37,446 nt of DNA, taken from positions 1 through 37,446 of the forward strand of contig LJHE01000072.1 in the NCBI GenBank assembly GCA_001983555.1. The letters are read 5' to 3'. This document shows positions 8,257 to 17,304 of the stretch, in pieces (the first letter of the stretch is position 1; each line of letters starts with the position of its first letter). The DNA comes from Candidatus Epulonipiscioides gigas (lineage in GTDB: Bacteria > Bacillota > Clostridia > Lachnospirales > Cellulosilyticaceae). Both the position numbers and the translations under genes were made by a program. Under the pieces are notes generated by a model. The model had not been told where the DNA came from. It was given only the letters and a program-made list of their open reading frames with translations, and did not search any database.

Positions 8257-10254
8257 TTATTCCCAATATATTTCAATTTGGTCTCCATTTTTTAATTTGT
8301 GGGTAAAAGATACATCTCCACCATTTAATCTAAGTGCCACATTACCCCTTCTGGCCTTTAAATCAAAATCTATAAAATCAAATATATTTACAAATATAAA
8401 TTCATCCATTCCATGTAATATAACAGCTTTTCCATTTACATATACTTCTATACTTTTTGATAGATCTACGATTTTTTCAAGCTGTTTAGGTTTGGTAACT
8501 TCTTCTTTTTTGTCTTCAAAAAATCCTTTAGTAGTTATTAGATCGCCATCTGATAAAATATAGGTATCATCCACTATTTGACCATTTACATAAAATTTAT
8601 CAGTTTTAGAATAAATAAACATACTTATAAGTTTTTTCAAATCATTTTTTCCTATTGTTGTAATGTCATCATATGGTTCAATTTTATAATCTAAGCTTAA
8701 AATATCACCATCTTTCAAAAAAAGTGGCAAAGAAATTTCAGTATCTTCTATAAAAACAGTAATAAAATCTTGTTGACAATTTGCTAAAGTAGGTTGTGCA
8801 TCTTTTCCAGGAACAGCTAAAATTATGTCTATTTTATCTCCTGTTTTTATTTTATTGTCAAGACTTGCTACAACACCATTTAATAAAATTGAACCAAGTT
8901 TACCTGTTGAGCCTTTAAAAACTACTTTTTCTTCATCTAACGTAAAAGTTAGACTTTTGCCTTTATTTGGAAAAAGAGAAGTATATTTAAAATCTTTTGC
9001 AACTAAGGCGTCCATAACAACAAGTTGTTTGGTATCTAATAAATCTAATTGCTCATTATTTAAAATAATAGAAATAGATTTAGTATTTTTTTTATCAGTA
9101 CCAATCAAACAAATACCATAAGGAGTGACTACCTCAGGACCATTAATTTCCTTATTTTCATCGATTACACTATCAACTTGTTCGCCAGTTCTAATAGTGA
9201 TGTGATCCATACTTACTCCAGATTTTGCTGAAATTTTTTCAATTAGCCCTATACTTTGAGAACCTCCTCCAACGCAAAAAATTACTTTTGGTGGTTCTCC
9301 TAAATTAAGTTCTATAATTTTATCAGCTATGGCCGAGGACAAGTTTTCTATGCTTGGTTCAATTAAAGTTAAAATTTCTTCTGCTTTAATTTGGTGGGAT
9401 ATTCCAATTATATCGACAAATTCTATAATATCTTTAGTCCCTAGTTCTTGTTTTACTTTATCAGCCACACGAAAATCTAATAGATACTTATACATAATCA
9501 TTTCAGTAATTTCATCACCTGCAATAGGTATCATGCCATAGCTTAAAATAGTTCCATCTTTTGTGATGGCTATATCACTTGTACCTGCTCCAATATCTAC
9601 TAAAGCAAGATTTAAGCTCCTAAGACTTTGTGGAATAATAGCTGTCAGTGCTGCAATAGGCTCAAGCGTTAAATGTTTTACTACAAGACCAACTCTGCGT
9701 GTAACTTCATATAAGCTTTCTACAACACTTTTGGGTAAAAATGTAGCTAAAAGTTTTACACTTACAACTTTTCCTGTATGACCTTCAAGCTCACCTATCA
9801 TATAGCCTTCTAAAAAGTAATTCATTACAGAATAAGCAACACAATAATAATTTTCACTACTAGTATTAAGAGCTTTTTCTAAATTCTTTTTAGCGGCTTC
9901 TATTGCAAAAAGTTCAAGTGCTTCCACATGCATTCTTGTATGCAAAAGAGGTTCTTCATATTCTTTTGTTACTTCTACAACTTGTGTGTTTAAAACACGC
10001 CCTGCTGCTGCAATAGATACAAATGTTAGGGTTTCTCCAATAGCTTTTTCAAGTTCTTCTTTTACACATTTAACAGTATATGCGACTTTTTCAATGTCAT
10101 GTACTTGCCCATCGATCATTGCTCTATCTTCATGTTCTTTAAAAGCACTTTTTAATACAATAAATTTATTTTCTTTTTTATAACCAACAACGCCTATTAT
10201 TGTTCTTGTGCCAATATCTAGTCCAAAGATTAACTCTTGATTAATATCGATCAC
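8257..10254 (-). CDS. FtsA/PilM-like actin-fold ATPase with C-terminal beta-grasp-like extension
   Basis: 665 residues. The first ~375 are an FtsA-like ATPase: GLDIGTRTIIGVV phosphate-1 loop, LVDIGAGTSDIAI phosphate-2 loop, FCVGGGSQSIG adenosine motif. It is longer than classical FtsA (~420) and continues in a region ending with a ubiquitin/ThiS-like stretch (residues about 600-665: IEVYVNGKAV ... ALRLNGGDVSFTHKLKNGDQIEIYW). I see no FtsA C-terminal membrane amphipathic helix. Its place next to a MurJ-type flippase suggests a cell-wall or septum role; the precise function is unknown. The start is unusual: GTG 10254 sits inside the Shine-Dalgarno-like AAAGGGTGATC. Confidence 0.82.
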   Translation of the reverse strand: MIDINQELIFGLDIGTRTIIGVVGYKKENKFIVLKSAFKEHEDRAMIDGQVHDIEKVAYTVKCVKEELEKAIGETLTFVSIAAAGRVLNTQVVEVTKEYEEPLLHTRMHVEALELFAIEAAKKNLEKALNTSSENYYCVAYSVMNYFLEGYMIGELEGHTGKVVSVKLLATFLPKSVVESLYEVTRRVGLVVKHLTLEPIAALTAIIPQSLRSLNLALVDIGAGTSDIAITKDGTILSYGMIPIAGDEITEMIMYKYLLDFRVADKVKQELGTKDIIEFVDIIGISHQIKAEEILTLIEPSIENLSSAIADKIIELNLGEPPKVIFCVGGGSQSIGLIEKISAKSGVSMDHITIRTGEQVDSVIDENKEINGPEVVTPYGICLIGTDKKNTKSISIILNNEQLDLLDTKQLVVMDALVAKDFKYTSLFPNKGKSLTFTLDEEKVVFKGSTGKLGSILLNGVVASLDNKIKTGDKIDIILAVPGKDAQPTLANCQQDFITVFIEDTEISLPLFLKDGDILSLDYKIEPYDDITTIGKNDLKKLISMFIYSKTDKFYVNGQIVDDTYILSDGDLITTKGFFEDKKEEVTKPKQLEKIVDLSKSIEVYVNGKAVILHGMDEFIFVNIFDFIDFDLKARRGNVALRLNGGDVSFTHKLKNGDQIEIYWE

Positions 10255-10288
10255 CCTTTCTTCTTGATGTCTTTTGTTTGTCTGATAT

Positions 10289-10312
10289 AAAAAAAGACAC
10301 GACTAGCGTGTC
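10289..10312 (-). terminator. rho-independent terminator after efp
   Basis: On the minus strand GACACG-ctagt-CGTGTC is followed by seven T (plus-strand A 10289-10295). It sits 11 bases after the efp stop and only 34 bases before the FtsA-like start. No separate promoter is obvious, so read-through may feed the downstream pair. Confidence 0.9.
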
Positions 10313-10322
10313 TAAACAGATT

Positions 10323-10880
10323 TTATGCGCGTCCCATATATTCGCCAGTTCTAGTATCAATTCTAATTTTTTCACCTTGTTCAATAAATAGTGGTACCAT
10401 AACTCTTGCTCCAGTTTCAACGATTGCAGGCTTTGTTGCTCCTTGTGCAGTATCGCCTTTAATTCCGGGTTCAGTTTCAGTAATTTCTAAGTCCACATTA
10501 ATTGGGGGTTCGATGCCAAATACTTTGCCTTCATGAGATAAAACTTTTACCATTTCATTTTCTCTTACAAATTTTAAACTTGCTTCTGCTTCTTTTTGAT
10601 TAACTGCAATTTGTTCATAAGTTTCATTATCCATAAAATGGCAAAGCTCACCATCTTTATATAAATATTGCATATCTTTTCTATCAATATGAGCTTTTGG
10701 AACTTTTTCCGAAGGTCTAAAAGTACGCTCAATTACTCCACCTGTTTTGACATTTCTTACTTTACAACGCACAAACGCTGCACCTTTACCAGGTTTTACA
10801 TGTTGAAATTCTATAATTTGACATAGATTGCCATCTAATTCTATAGTTACACCGTTTTTAAAATCTCCTGCTGAAATCAT
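10323..10880 (-). CDS. efp: translation elongation factor P
   Basis: 185 residues, the usual length. EF-P binds between the P and E sites of the ribosome and relieves stalling at polyproline stretches. Three-domain KOW/OB/OB architecture is evident. The domain I loop VKPGKGAAF carries Lys32, the position modified in Bacillus-type EF-P. The C-terminal ...[14 protein letters not shown] is characteristic. ATG 10880 is preceded by AGGAGGAAGAAA. It ends in a strong terminator and has a plausible own promoter at 10911-10939. Confidence 0.97.
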   Translation of the reverse strand: MISAGDFKNGVTIELDGNLCQIIEFQHVKPGKGAAFVRCKVRNVKTGGVIERTFRPSEKVPKAHIDRKDMQYLYKDGELCHFMDNETYEQIAVNQKEAEASLKFVRENEMVKVLSHEGKVFGIEPPINVDLEITETEPGIKGDTAQGATKPAIVETGARVMVPLFIEQGEKIRIDTRTGEYMGRA

Positions 10881-10910
10881 TTTCTTCCTCCTAAATAACT
10901 ATTCAGAATT

Positions 10911-10939
10911 AGTCTAAACTAGTTTTAAAAAATTTTCAA
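10911..10939 (-). promoter_or_regulatory. candidate efp promoter
   Basis: Minus-strand TTGAAA (10934-10939) and TAGACT (10911-10916) are separated by 17 bases, about 30 bases before the efp ATG. The -10 is imperfect. Confidence 0.4.
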
Positions 10940-10958
10940 CGCCTATTACAAAAAATAA

Positions 10959-11155
10959 TTATAAATGCAGAACACGATTTTTTATTTCTTTAGTTTTACC
11001 ATTATTCCAAAAATTATCACCTAAATAACCACAAGTACGTCTAATAACATTCATTTGAACTTGATCTGTATTTCCACAATTTGGACATTCCCAATCTAAA
11101 TTATTATTAATTATAATTTCTCCTTCAAAATTACAAATATGACAACAATCAGATT
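10959..11155 (-). CDS. nrdD: nrdD exon 2: zinc ribbon and glycyl-radical C-terminus of class III ribonucleotide reductase
   Basis: Too short for an ORF call because it begins inside a codon at an intron junction. Minus-strand translation from 11155 completes a Lys codon begun in exon 1 (A + AA) and then gives 64 residues. They include SDCCHICNFEGEI, the second zinc pair ECPNCGNTD, and RRTCGYLGDNFW, the glycyl-radical loop, ending ...KEIKNRVLHL at a TAA (10959-10961). This is the canonical NrdD C-terminus. Without splicing, the upstream part (13916-15842) would lack both the radical glycine and the zinc site. Spliced NrdD would be 707 residues, normal for the family. Confidence 0.93.
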
Positions 11156-11202
11156 ATAGCAATAGGTAAGACTTTGATGTTATCTACATCTTTTCCCCTG
11201 CT

Positions 11203-11240
11203 CCACACCGTACATGACCCTTTCGGCGTCATACGGCGTT
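11203..11240 (-). ncRNA. group II intron domain V-like hairpin
   Basis: On the minus strand AACGCCGTATGACGCC, a GAAA tetraloop (11221-11224) and GGGTCATGTACGGTGTGG form the two-stem hairpin with a small internal bulge typical of domain V, about 45 bases before the 3' splice site. The ~40 bases after it would be domain VI. Confidence 0.75.
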
Positions 11241-11296
11241 CCATCATACTAATATGTTACTCATAAATAATTTATATTTAATAATTCATAGTCAAT

Positions 11297-13183
11297 TTAA
11301 CTAACTTTATATGCTAATTGGTTAAGTTTCAATAATGTTCTCAATTCGTTAATTTTATTCAACATCATTTTGTTTATAGCGTATAATTCCATATAATATT
11401 CAATAGTTTTATTATCTGTTGCATGGATTAATCTGTGTATATCTGAATGTAGTATTATAAGGTTTCTATATTCATCCGTACCCTGTTTACTTTTAGGTAC
11501 CTTGTGATGACAATGAATCTCATGTTGTTCTAGTGGGATTTTAGTAATCGCACATTTACCATGCTGTGCACAGTACAATGATATTCTGTTATCCATATAC
11601 TCAATACTACGATTAACTCTTTCTTGCTCCATTAGATTTCTTATTATACCTAAATCCACACCAAGAGTTTTGTGAATTTCTTCTCTTCCCTTTTTAGTGT
11701 ATTTATTTATATTCTTCTTTTTATACATAGGATTTTTCGTTTGTATAAATACTATTGGAGTGATTGGTTGTTTATTGATATACCTTATTTGATTGCTTTT
11801 TCCATACTTCTGTTTAATATAACTATCTTTTAATTTACCTGTTTTATATAGCCTTATGCCTAATCTATTCTTCAGGCAACCATTAACCTCATATCCTATA
11901 AGTCTACAATCATAATTGATATGTGTTGCGATTCCATAATAGTTATGAATTCCCCATACTTTATAGTTATAACTGTTTACTCGCATATATATAGTGTTCT
12001 GGTCTTTGCTGTGCTGAATATATTTGATATTGTTTTTAAGTATCTCTTTGATTCTTTGAATATTCTTATCATTGATATGAGAAATCATTATGGTTTTCTT
12101 ACCTTTGCTAATAGCTTTAATTTTAAATCTCAAAAACTCACTATATTGTTTTCTCAAGTCAATAATCTTTGATTTTTCCTCGCTAACCTCTAGTTTCAAT
12201 CTTTCTTTCAACCAACTTTTCGTTGCTATAGTTGCTATAAAAGTTCGCTCTGCACTCTCTTTAGTTTTACAGAAGATTTTAAAATCATCTGCATATCTAA
12301 CAATGTACATTTCTTTAAGATTGCTTTTCCTTAACATTTTAAATGTATTAGAACGATCTATCGTACCATTACTATGCAGTTTGTTTTTATATTCAACTTT
12401 AGTTTTAATAGTCTCCCATTAACTAGATACCCACCAATCTAATTCGTTAAAACAAATATTAGATAACAACAGATATAGTATTCCTCCTTGTGGAGTACCC
12501 TTAGTTGGATTGACCATTTCACCATTTGGCATGAGTATTGGAGCTTTTAACATTTGCTTAATTATGCAAATTAGTGTTTTGTCTCTTATACCCATATGCC
12601 ATAACTGCTTAATTAGCTTGCTATGGTTAACGTTATCAAAGAACCCTTTAATATCTATATCTACAACGTAATATAAATGTTGTTTATTAATCATTTTTGC
12701 ACATTGTGCTATTGCATTTTCTGTTGACCTGTTAGGTCTAAAGCCCTTATTCCTTTCATGAAACTTTGCTTCACAGATTGGCTCTAACACTTGAAGAATA
12801 CATTGTTGTATTAGTCTATCCCATATATCTGGTATACCAAGTGGTCTTTTTTTACCATTTGGCTTAGGAATTTCAACTCTTCTTACTGCTTTTGGTTTGT
12901 AATCAGTAATTTTATTACGAATTGTTTCTATTACAATATTGTTATCTATTACCTCTATGTCTTTAATTGTCTCTTTAGAAACACCACTTGTAATACTGCC
13001 TTTATTCTTTTTGATATTTCTATACGCTAACATAATATTATCCTTGCTTAATATCAATTTCATTAAATGGTTAAAGTTTCCTCCATTTAGGCTGTCTTTG
13101 TAAAGATTATCAAACCTACTTTGTAAGTGGTAGTATTCATTATTTCTAAGACTAGAGTTTTTGATAGACTTTGAATTTAACAT
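11297..13183 (-). pseudogene. ltrA: group II intron-encoded reverse transcriptase/maturase/HNH endonuclease, interrupted by an in-frame stop
   Basis: One continuous reading frame from ATG 13183 (GGAGGTG eight bases upstream) to 11297, about 628 codons, split only by TAA at 12419-12421. Before the stop: RT fingers (IPKPNGKKRPLGIPDIWDR), DIDIKGFFDNVNH and the TPQGGI motif. After it: YADD (RYADDFKIFC), maturase domain X, and a C-terminal HNH endonuclease (CAITKIPLEQ..HCHHKVPKSK). The stop falls in DWWVSS*WE, where relatives have Gln, so CAA to TAA is the likely change. The usual SPLL after PQGGI is YLLL here, a further sign of decay. TAA ends other genes in the window, so recoding is unlikely. 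Confidence 0.88.
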
Positions 13184-13485
13184 AGACATCACCTCCAATG
13201 CAGTAAGTGATTTTCTTTGTCTTACTCGAAGCTACGTTATATAAATTATTTATTTTCTATAATTAGTATTGACTTGTGGCTATCCCTCCATCACTTATTA
13301 TCATGACTTCATCGGTACTGTGCCACTACTTTCACTACAGTTAAGGTGCTTATTGTTCTTCGTCACCAATGTTTCATCGGTAGGTAATTACCTCCACATC
13401 TGTAGCTTCCCACGTTCCAATATCTCTATCTGTACATATATAGTTAGGTAGTTTGCTATAAGCCTGTGTGCTGGATAATGCCTTT

Positions 13486-13517
13486 AACACTATAAGGTCT
13501 TTCATAACACAAAATTT
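13486..13517 (-). other. intron exon-binding sites EBS1 and EBS2
   Basis: EBS1 is TAGTGTT (13486-13492) and EBS2 is AAATTTTG (13510-13517) on the minus strand, about 400-430 bases into the intron, as expected for domain I. Both complement the last 15 bases of exon 1 (CAGAATTT then AATACTA). Confidence 0.75.
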
Positions 13518-13915
13518 TACTTAACCTCACACACCTCCAAAAGGATAAGTGCATTTCTACACCCGATTCATCTAGACCCGTACTTTCGCAACTTCGTCAG
13601 ATACAGTTAGTATCATTCTTACCATGTATATTTTATAGACAGCCGACATATCAGTTACATACCTTGCCTCCAAAGCAGTTTCGTTTTTCTTTGATATACA
13701 TAAAATATCAATTCTTTTTACGGTAACTTTCTGCCGTCTTCACCGAGCTTATGACCTCAATTCTTTTACCTACATTGACGCCATTCGGAGTATTACTGGA
13801 AGCGTTTCAAGGCGTTACCCTTTCATTCCACTTCTTGAGATATTAGTTCTCATAAATTAAGAGACTTAAGTTCTTTATTTAGTGCCTAAGCTTTTCACTT
13901 AGGAACGTGTCGCAC

Positions 13916-15842
13916 TAGTATTAAATTCTGCATATTGAATATTATCATAAATATATCTAACCATTTGGCGCAGAGCTTCTAAGTTGTTTGACATATTTGG
14001 TATTTCAATATAAGAAATACATCCACCAGTCGAAATACTTTGGAATTGACTTTCAAATTTTAATTTTTTAAAGGCATCTATTTCTTCTCTAACATCGACA
14101 TGATAACTATTGGTATAATATCCTTTATCAGTAATATCTTCAATTTGTCCAAATTTAGTAAGGTCAATTTTTGCAAATCTATAACAAAGTGATTCAGCTG
14201 GAGAACCATATAATGCAAATCCAAGTCCAGTTTTTTCTTTCCAGTTTTTAACAGTGTTATTAAGATAATTCATAAGTTTTAGAGCAAATTGCTCCCCTTC
14301 AACACTTGTATGTGACTTACCTACCATAAGCTTCGTAACTTCATATAAACCAATGTATCCAAGTGATATTGTGGAGTAACCATTTTCAAGCAAAGAATCT
14401 ATTACTTCACCAGATTTAAGCCTTGCTATTGCTCCATGTTGCCAATGAATTGGAGATTCATCAGAAGTTGTGCCTTTTAAAGAATTGTGTCTACACATAA
14501 GAGCTTCAAAGCAAAGTTTTAATCTATTATCTAATAATTTCCAAAAAGCATCTTGGTCACCTGCTGCAATAATTCCTATTTGAGGCAAGTTAATACTTAC
14601 CACCCCTTGATTGAATCGTCCCTCAAATTGATAGTTACCGTTTTCGTCTTTCCAAGGAGATAAGAAGCTCCTACAGCCCATACAAGAAAATATTTGACCT
14701 TCATATATTTCTTTCATTTTCTTTGAGGAAATGTAATCTGGGTATAATCTTCTAGCACTACATTTTATAGCAGTTTCAGTAACATAGTCATATTTTCCGC
14801 CAGTTAAGTTGTTATAATCATATAAAACATATATAAGTTTTGGGAAAGCGGGTGTAGTAAAAATTCCTTTTTGATTTTTAATGCCTTCATATCTTTGTTT
14901 TAAAATTTCTTCAATAATAAGAGCTATTTCGTCTGCATATTCATCTTCTAAATCTAAATCTAAAAATAATGTGACAAAAGGACTTTGTCCATTAGTTGTC
15001 ATTAAAGTGTTTATTTGATATTGAATTGTCTGCACACCACTTGTAAGTTCCTTTGTTGTCAAAATATCAACTGATTTTTTTAGAGCTTCTTTATCTGTAA
15101 TACTATCTTTTAAAAGATTATAATATTTATCACGGCTTTTTCTTAGATATTTACCAAGATGTCTAACATCTACGGATTGACCTCCATATTGGCTACTAGC
15201 AACTTGAGCAATTATTTGCGTCATAACTGTGCAAGCTACCTGAAAGCTCTTAGGAGATTCTATCATTCTTTTATTAATAACTGTTCCGTTGTCTAACATA
15301 TCTTTCATGTTAATTAAACAACAGTTAAAAATTGATTGCATAAAATAATCTAAATCATGGAAATGAAGAATACCATCATCATGAGCTTGAACAATTCTAG
15401 TTGGAAGTTTTTTTCTTCTTGCAATATCTTTTGAAACTTCACCTGCAATTAAATCTCTTTGGGTTGAGGCCATTAGAGCATTTTTATTTGAATTTTCATT
15501 CATAACTTCTTCGTTAGTAAGTTCAATAAGGCTTAGTATACTATTGTCAGTTGTATTTGTTTCCCGTTTGAAGGCTTGAATTGCACGATATCCCTCATAT
15601 GACTTTGCTGTAAGTTGTTGATTATTATTTATTAATTTTAAATATACCTCTGTTTCAATTTGAAAAATTGTAGGAGTAATGTTTGTAGCTTTTAATATAT
15701 CTTGTTTTATTTCTGAAGATATTTTTCTTGCAATATTAAGATCGACTATTCCACTACCATATGTCATGGCTTTTACAATAGCTTGATAAATTTTGTCTTC
15801 GTCAAATTTTACGACCTTACCATCTCTTTTAATTACATTCAC
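13916..15842 (-). CDS. nrdD: nrdD exon 1: anaerobic ribonucleoside-triphosphate reductase, ATP-cone and catalytic barrel
   Basis: Class III ribonucleotide reductase large chain, which makes dNTPs without oxygen using a glycyl radical installed by NrdG. This exon encodes 642 residues plus one base: an N-terminal ATP-cone (about 1-95, MNVIKRDGKVVKFDEDKI) and the ten-stranded barrel (HDLDYFMQSIFNCCL, GCRSFLSPW, GYIGLYEV). Unspliced translation runs five codons into the intron and stops at 13899-13901. The start is GTG 15842, with GAGGG eight bases upstream. nrdG is not adjacent on either side. The C-terminal zinc/radical segment is 2.7 kb away in exon 2. Confidence 0.95.
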
Positions 15843-16140
15843 CGAAATATCCCTCTTTCTTTAAAAAAATAATCAAATAAATACATTGTATAACTAAGCT
15901 CTATAAAATTAAAGTATTGACTTTTTCAATAAAATATGCCTACTATTATAAAATAAATAAAAATCAATTTGGAGTTATTGTTATATTTATCTTTTATATT
16001 GGACAAAATATGCAATGAGTCTACTATCACTTGAAAAAAGTAAATTATTAATTCTTCAATTAATTTTTTATAAAAAGAGCTATATTTTTTTCAAAAAAGG
16101 TGTATAATGGACAAAGGATTATTTGAAGGAGGATTATTAA
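15843..16140. other. divergent intergenic region nrdD / S1-domain gene
   Basis: 298 bases of very AT-rich sequence between divergent starts. For the plus-strand gene TATAAT at 16103-16108 is a good -10 with no clear -35, followed by GAAGGAGG at 16125-16132. For nrdD a TTGAAA-17-TTATAG pair on the minus strand (within about 15910-15940) is possible. I found no convincing NrdR box or hairpin. Confidence 0.5.
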
Positions 16141-17259
16141 ATGTTACAAGATGAAATAGTTGAAGAAGACTTAACTATGGCAGATCTTATGTCAGAAGTC
16201 GAAAAGACAATGGCCAAAATCTATCGAAATGATATAAGAAAAGCTACAGTAATAGCGATTGAAGAAAATGGAGTAATAGTAAATATTGGTTATCATACTG
16301 ATGCGTATTTACCATGGAAAGAGTTTAGTAGTAGTGAGTTTGATAAGTCTAGTGTAAATATTGGAGATGAATTTAATGTCAGTATTTTGCGCTTAGATGA
16401 TGGCGAAGGTAATGTTTTAGTTTCTAAAAAGAAAGTAGAAAACGAAAAATCATACGATGAAATCGAAAAAATATTTAAAAATAAAGAAATTGTAACTGTA
16501 AAATTAAAAGATGTGATTAAAGGTGGTATGACTACTACTATTAAAGGCGTACGTGCATTTATTCCAAGTTCACAAATTACAGATACATACGTAGAGGATT
16601 TGAGCAGCTACGTAGGTAAAAGTATTGATGTACAAATTATTGAATTCGTACCACAAAAACGTAAGTTAATTTTGTCTGGAAAAGTCTTAGCAAAACAAAA
16701 ACGTCTTGAAAAAAGACTTGCTCGCCTTGATGAGCTAAAAGAAGGCGAAAAATATCATGGCACAGTAACAAAACTTATGAATTATGGGGCATTTGTAGAT
16801 ATAGGTGGTATTGAAGGATTAATTCATAATTCTGATTTAACTTGGGCTAAAATAAGACATCCTAAAGAAGTAGTGCAAGAAGGGCAAGAAGTGGAAGTGA
16901 GCATAATTTCAATTAACAAAGAAACAGGAAAAATTGCTCTAGCTCTTAAGGATATTGCCCATGATCCTTGGAAAGATGTTGTAGCAAACCTGAAAGAAGG
17001 TCAGATAATAAAAGTAATTGTTACTAAATTTGCTTTATTTGGAGCATTTGTAAAAATTACTGATGGTGTTGAAGGCTTAATCCACATATCTCAAATCAGT
17101 AAAAAACGTATTGCAAAACCTCAAGATATCTTAAGCATAGGTGAAGAAGTTGAAGTAAAAATAATGAAGATTGATGAAAAAGAAAAAAGAATAAGTTTAA
17201 GTATTGTGGCAGCTTTAAACGAGGTGGACTCAGAAACGAAAAAGATGTATATGGTATAA
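16141..17259 (+). CDS. S1-domain RNA-binding protein (ribosomal protein S1-like, four S1 repeats)
   Basis: 372 residues with four S1/OB repeats at about 31-98, 115-181, 199-267 and 284-354. The last two are the most canonical (GTVTKLMNYGAFVDIGGIEG and VTKFALFGAFVKITDGVEG). This is the short four-repeat S1/YpfD type of low-GC Gram-positives, where it associates with the 30S subunit or mRNA; E. coli S1 has six repeats. It has a very good GAAGGAGG ribosome binding site and an own -10 box, and is followed at once by a perfect hairpin terminator. Whether it is a true structural S1 or an accessory factor cannot be told from sequence. Confidence 0.9.
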   Translation: MLQDEIVEEDLTMADLMSEVEKTMAKIYRNDIRKATVIAIEENGVIVNIGYHTDAYLPWKEFSSSEFDKSSVNIGDEFNVSILRLDDGEGNVLVSKKKVENEKSYDEIEKIFKNKEIVTVKLKDVIKGGMTTTIKGVRAFIPSSQITDTYVEDLSSYVGKSIDVQIIEFVPQKRKLILSGKVLAKQKRLEKRLARLDELKEGEKYHGTVTKLMNYGAFVDIGGIEGLIHNSDLTWAKIRHPKEVVQEGQEVEVSIISINKETGKIALALKDIAHDPWKDVVANLKEGQIIKVIVTKFALFGAFVKITDGVEGLIHISQISKKRIAKPQDILSIGEEVEVKIMKIDEKEKRISLSIVAALNEVDSETKKMYMV

Positions 17260-17264
17260 GAAAG

Positions 17265-17289
17265 GAGCTACACACGTAGCTCTTTTTTT
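17265..17289 (+). terminator. rho-independent terminator after the S1 gene
   Basis: GAGCTAC-acac-GTAGCTC followed by seven T. The T tract ends one base before the GAGGAGG ribosome binding site of the next gene, so any read-through message carries the hairpin next to that site. Confidence 0.93.
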
Positions 17290-17304
17290 GAGGAGGAATG
17301 ATTG

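Larger units (their letters stand above)
11156..13915 (-). mobile_element. group II intron inserted in nrdD (2760 nt)
   Basis: The 5' end reads GTGCGACACG (consensus GUGYG) at 13915. The 3' end reads ...CCTATTGCTAT at 11156, after a domain V-like hairpin. Removing exactly this segment joins AATACTA to AATCTGATTG and restores EFNT-K-SDCC in NrdD. EBS1 TAGTGTT (13486-13492) pairs with IBS1 AATACTA with one G-U. EBS2 AAATTTTG (13510-13517) pairs over eight bases with IBS2 CAGAATTT with one G-U. The intron encodes a reverse transcriptase/maturase with HNH domain, broken by a stop codon. About 700 bases of ribozyme sequence precede the ORF. The alternative 3' boundary two bases later is in the wrong frame; one four bases later is in frame but gives FNTTD. 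Confidence 0.93.

Noticed and set aside
12419-12421. Possible recoding of TAA as glutamine
   Set aside because: TAA ends several clear genes here (for example sua5, efp and the nrdD exon 2), so a nonsense mutation is simpler.
13199-13900. Short ORFs between the maturase and nrdD exon 1
   Set aside because: This is the ribozyme part (domains I-IV) of the group II intron; the ORFs are shadows.
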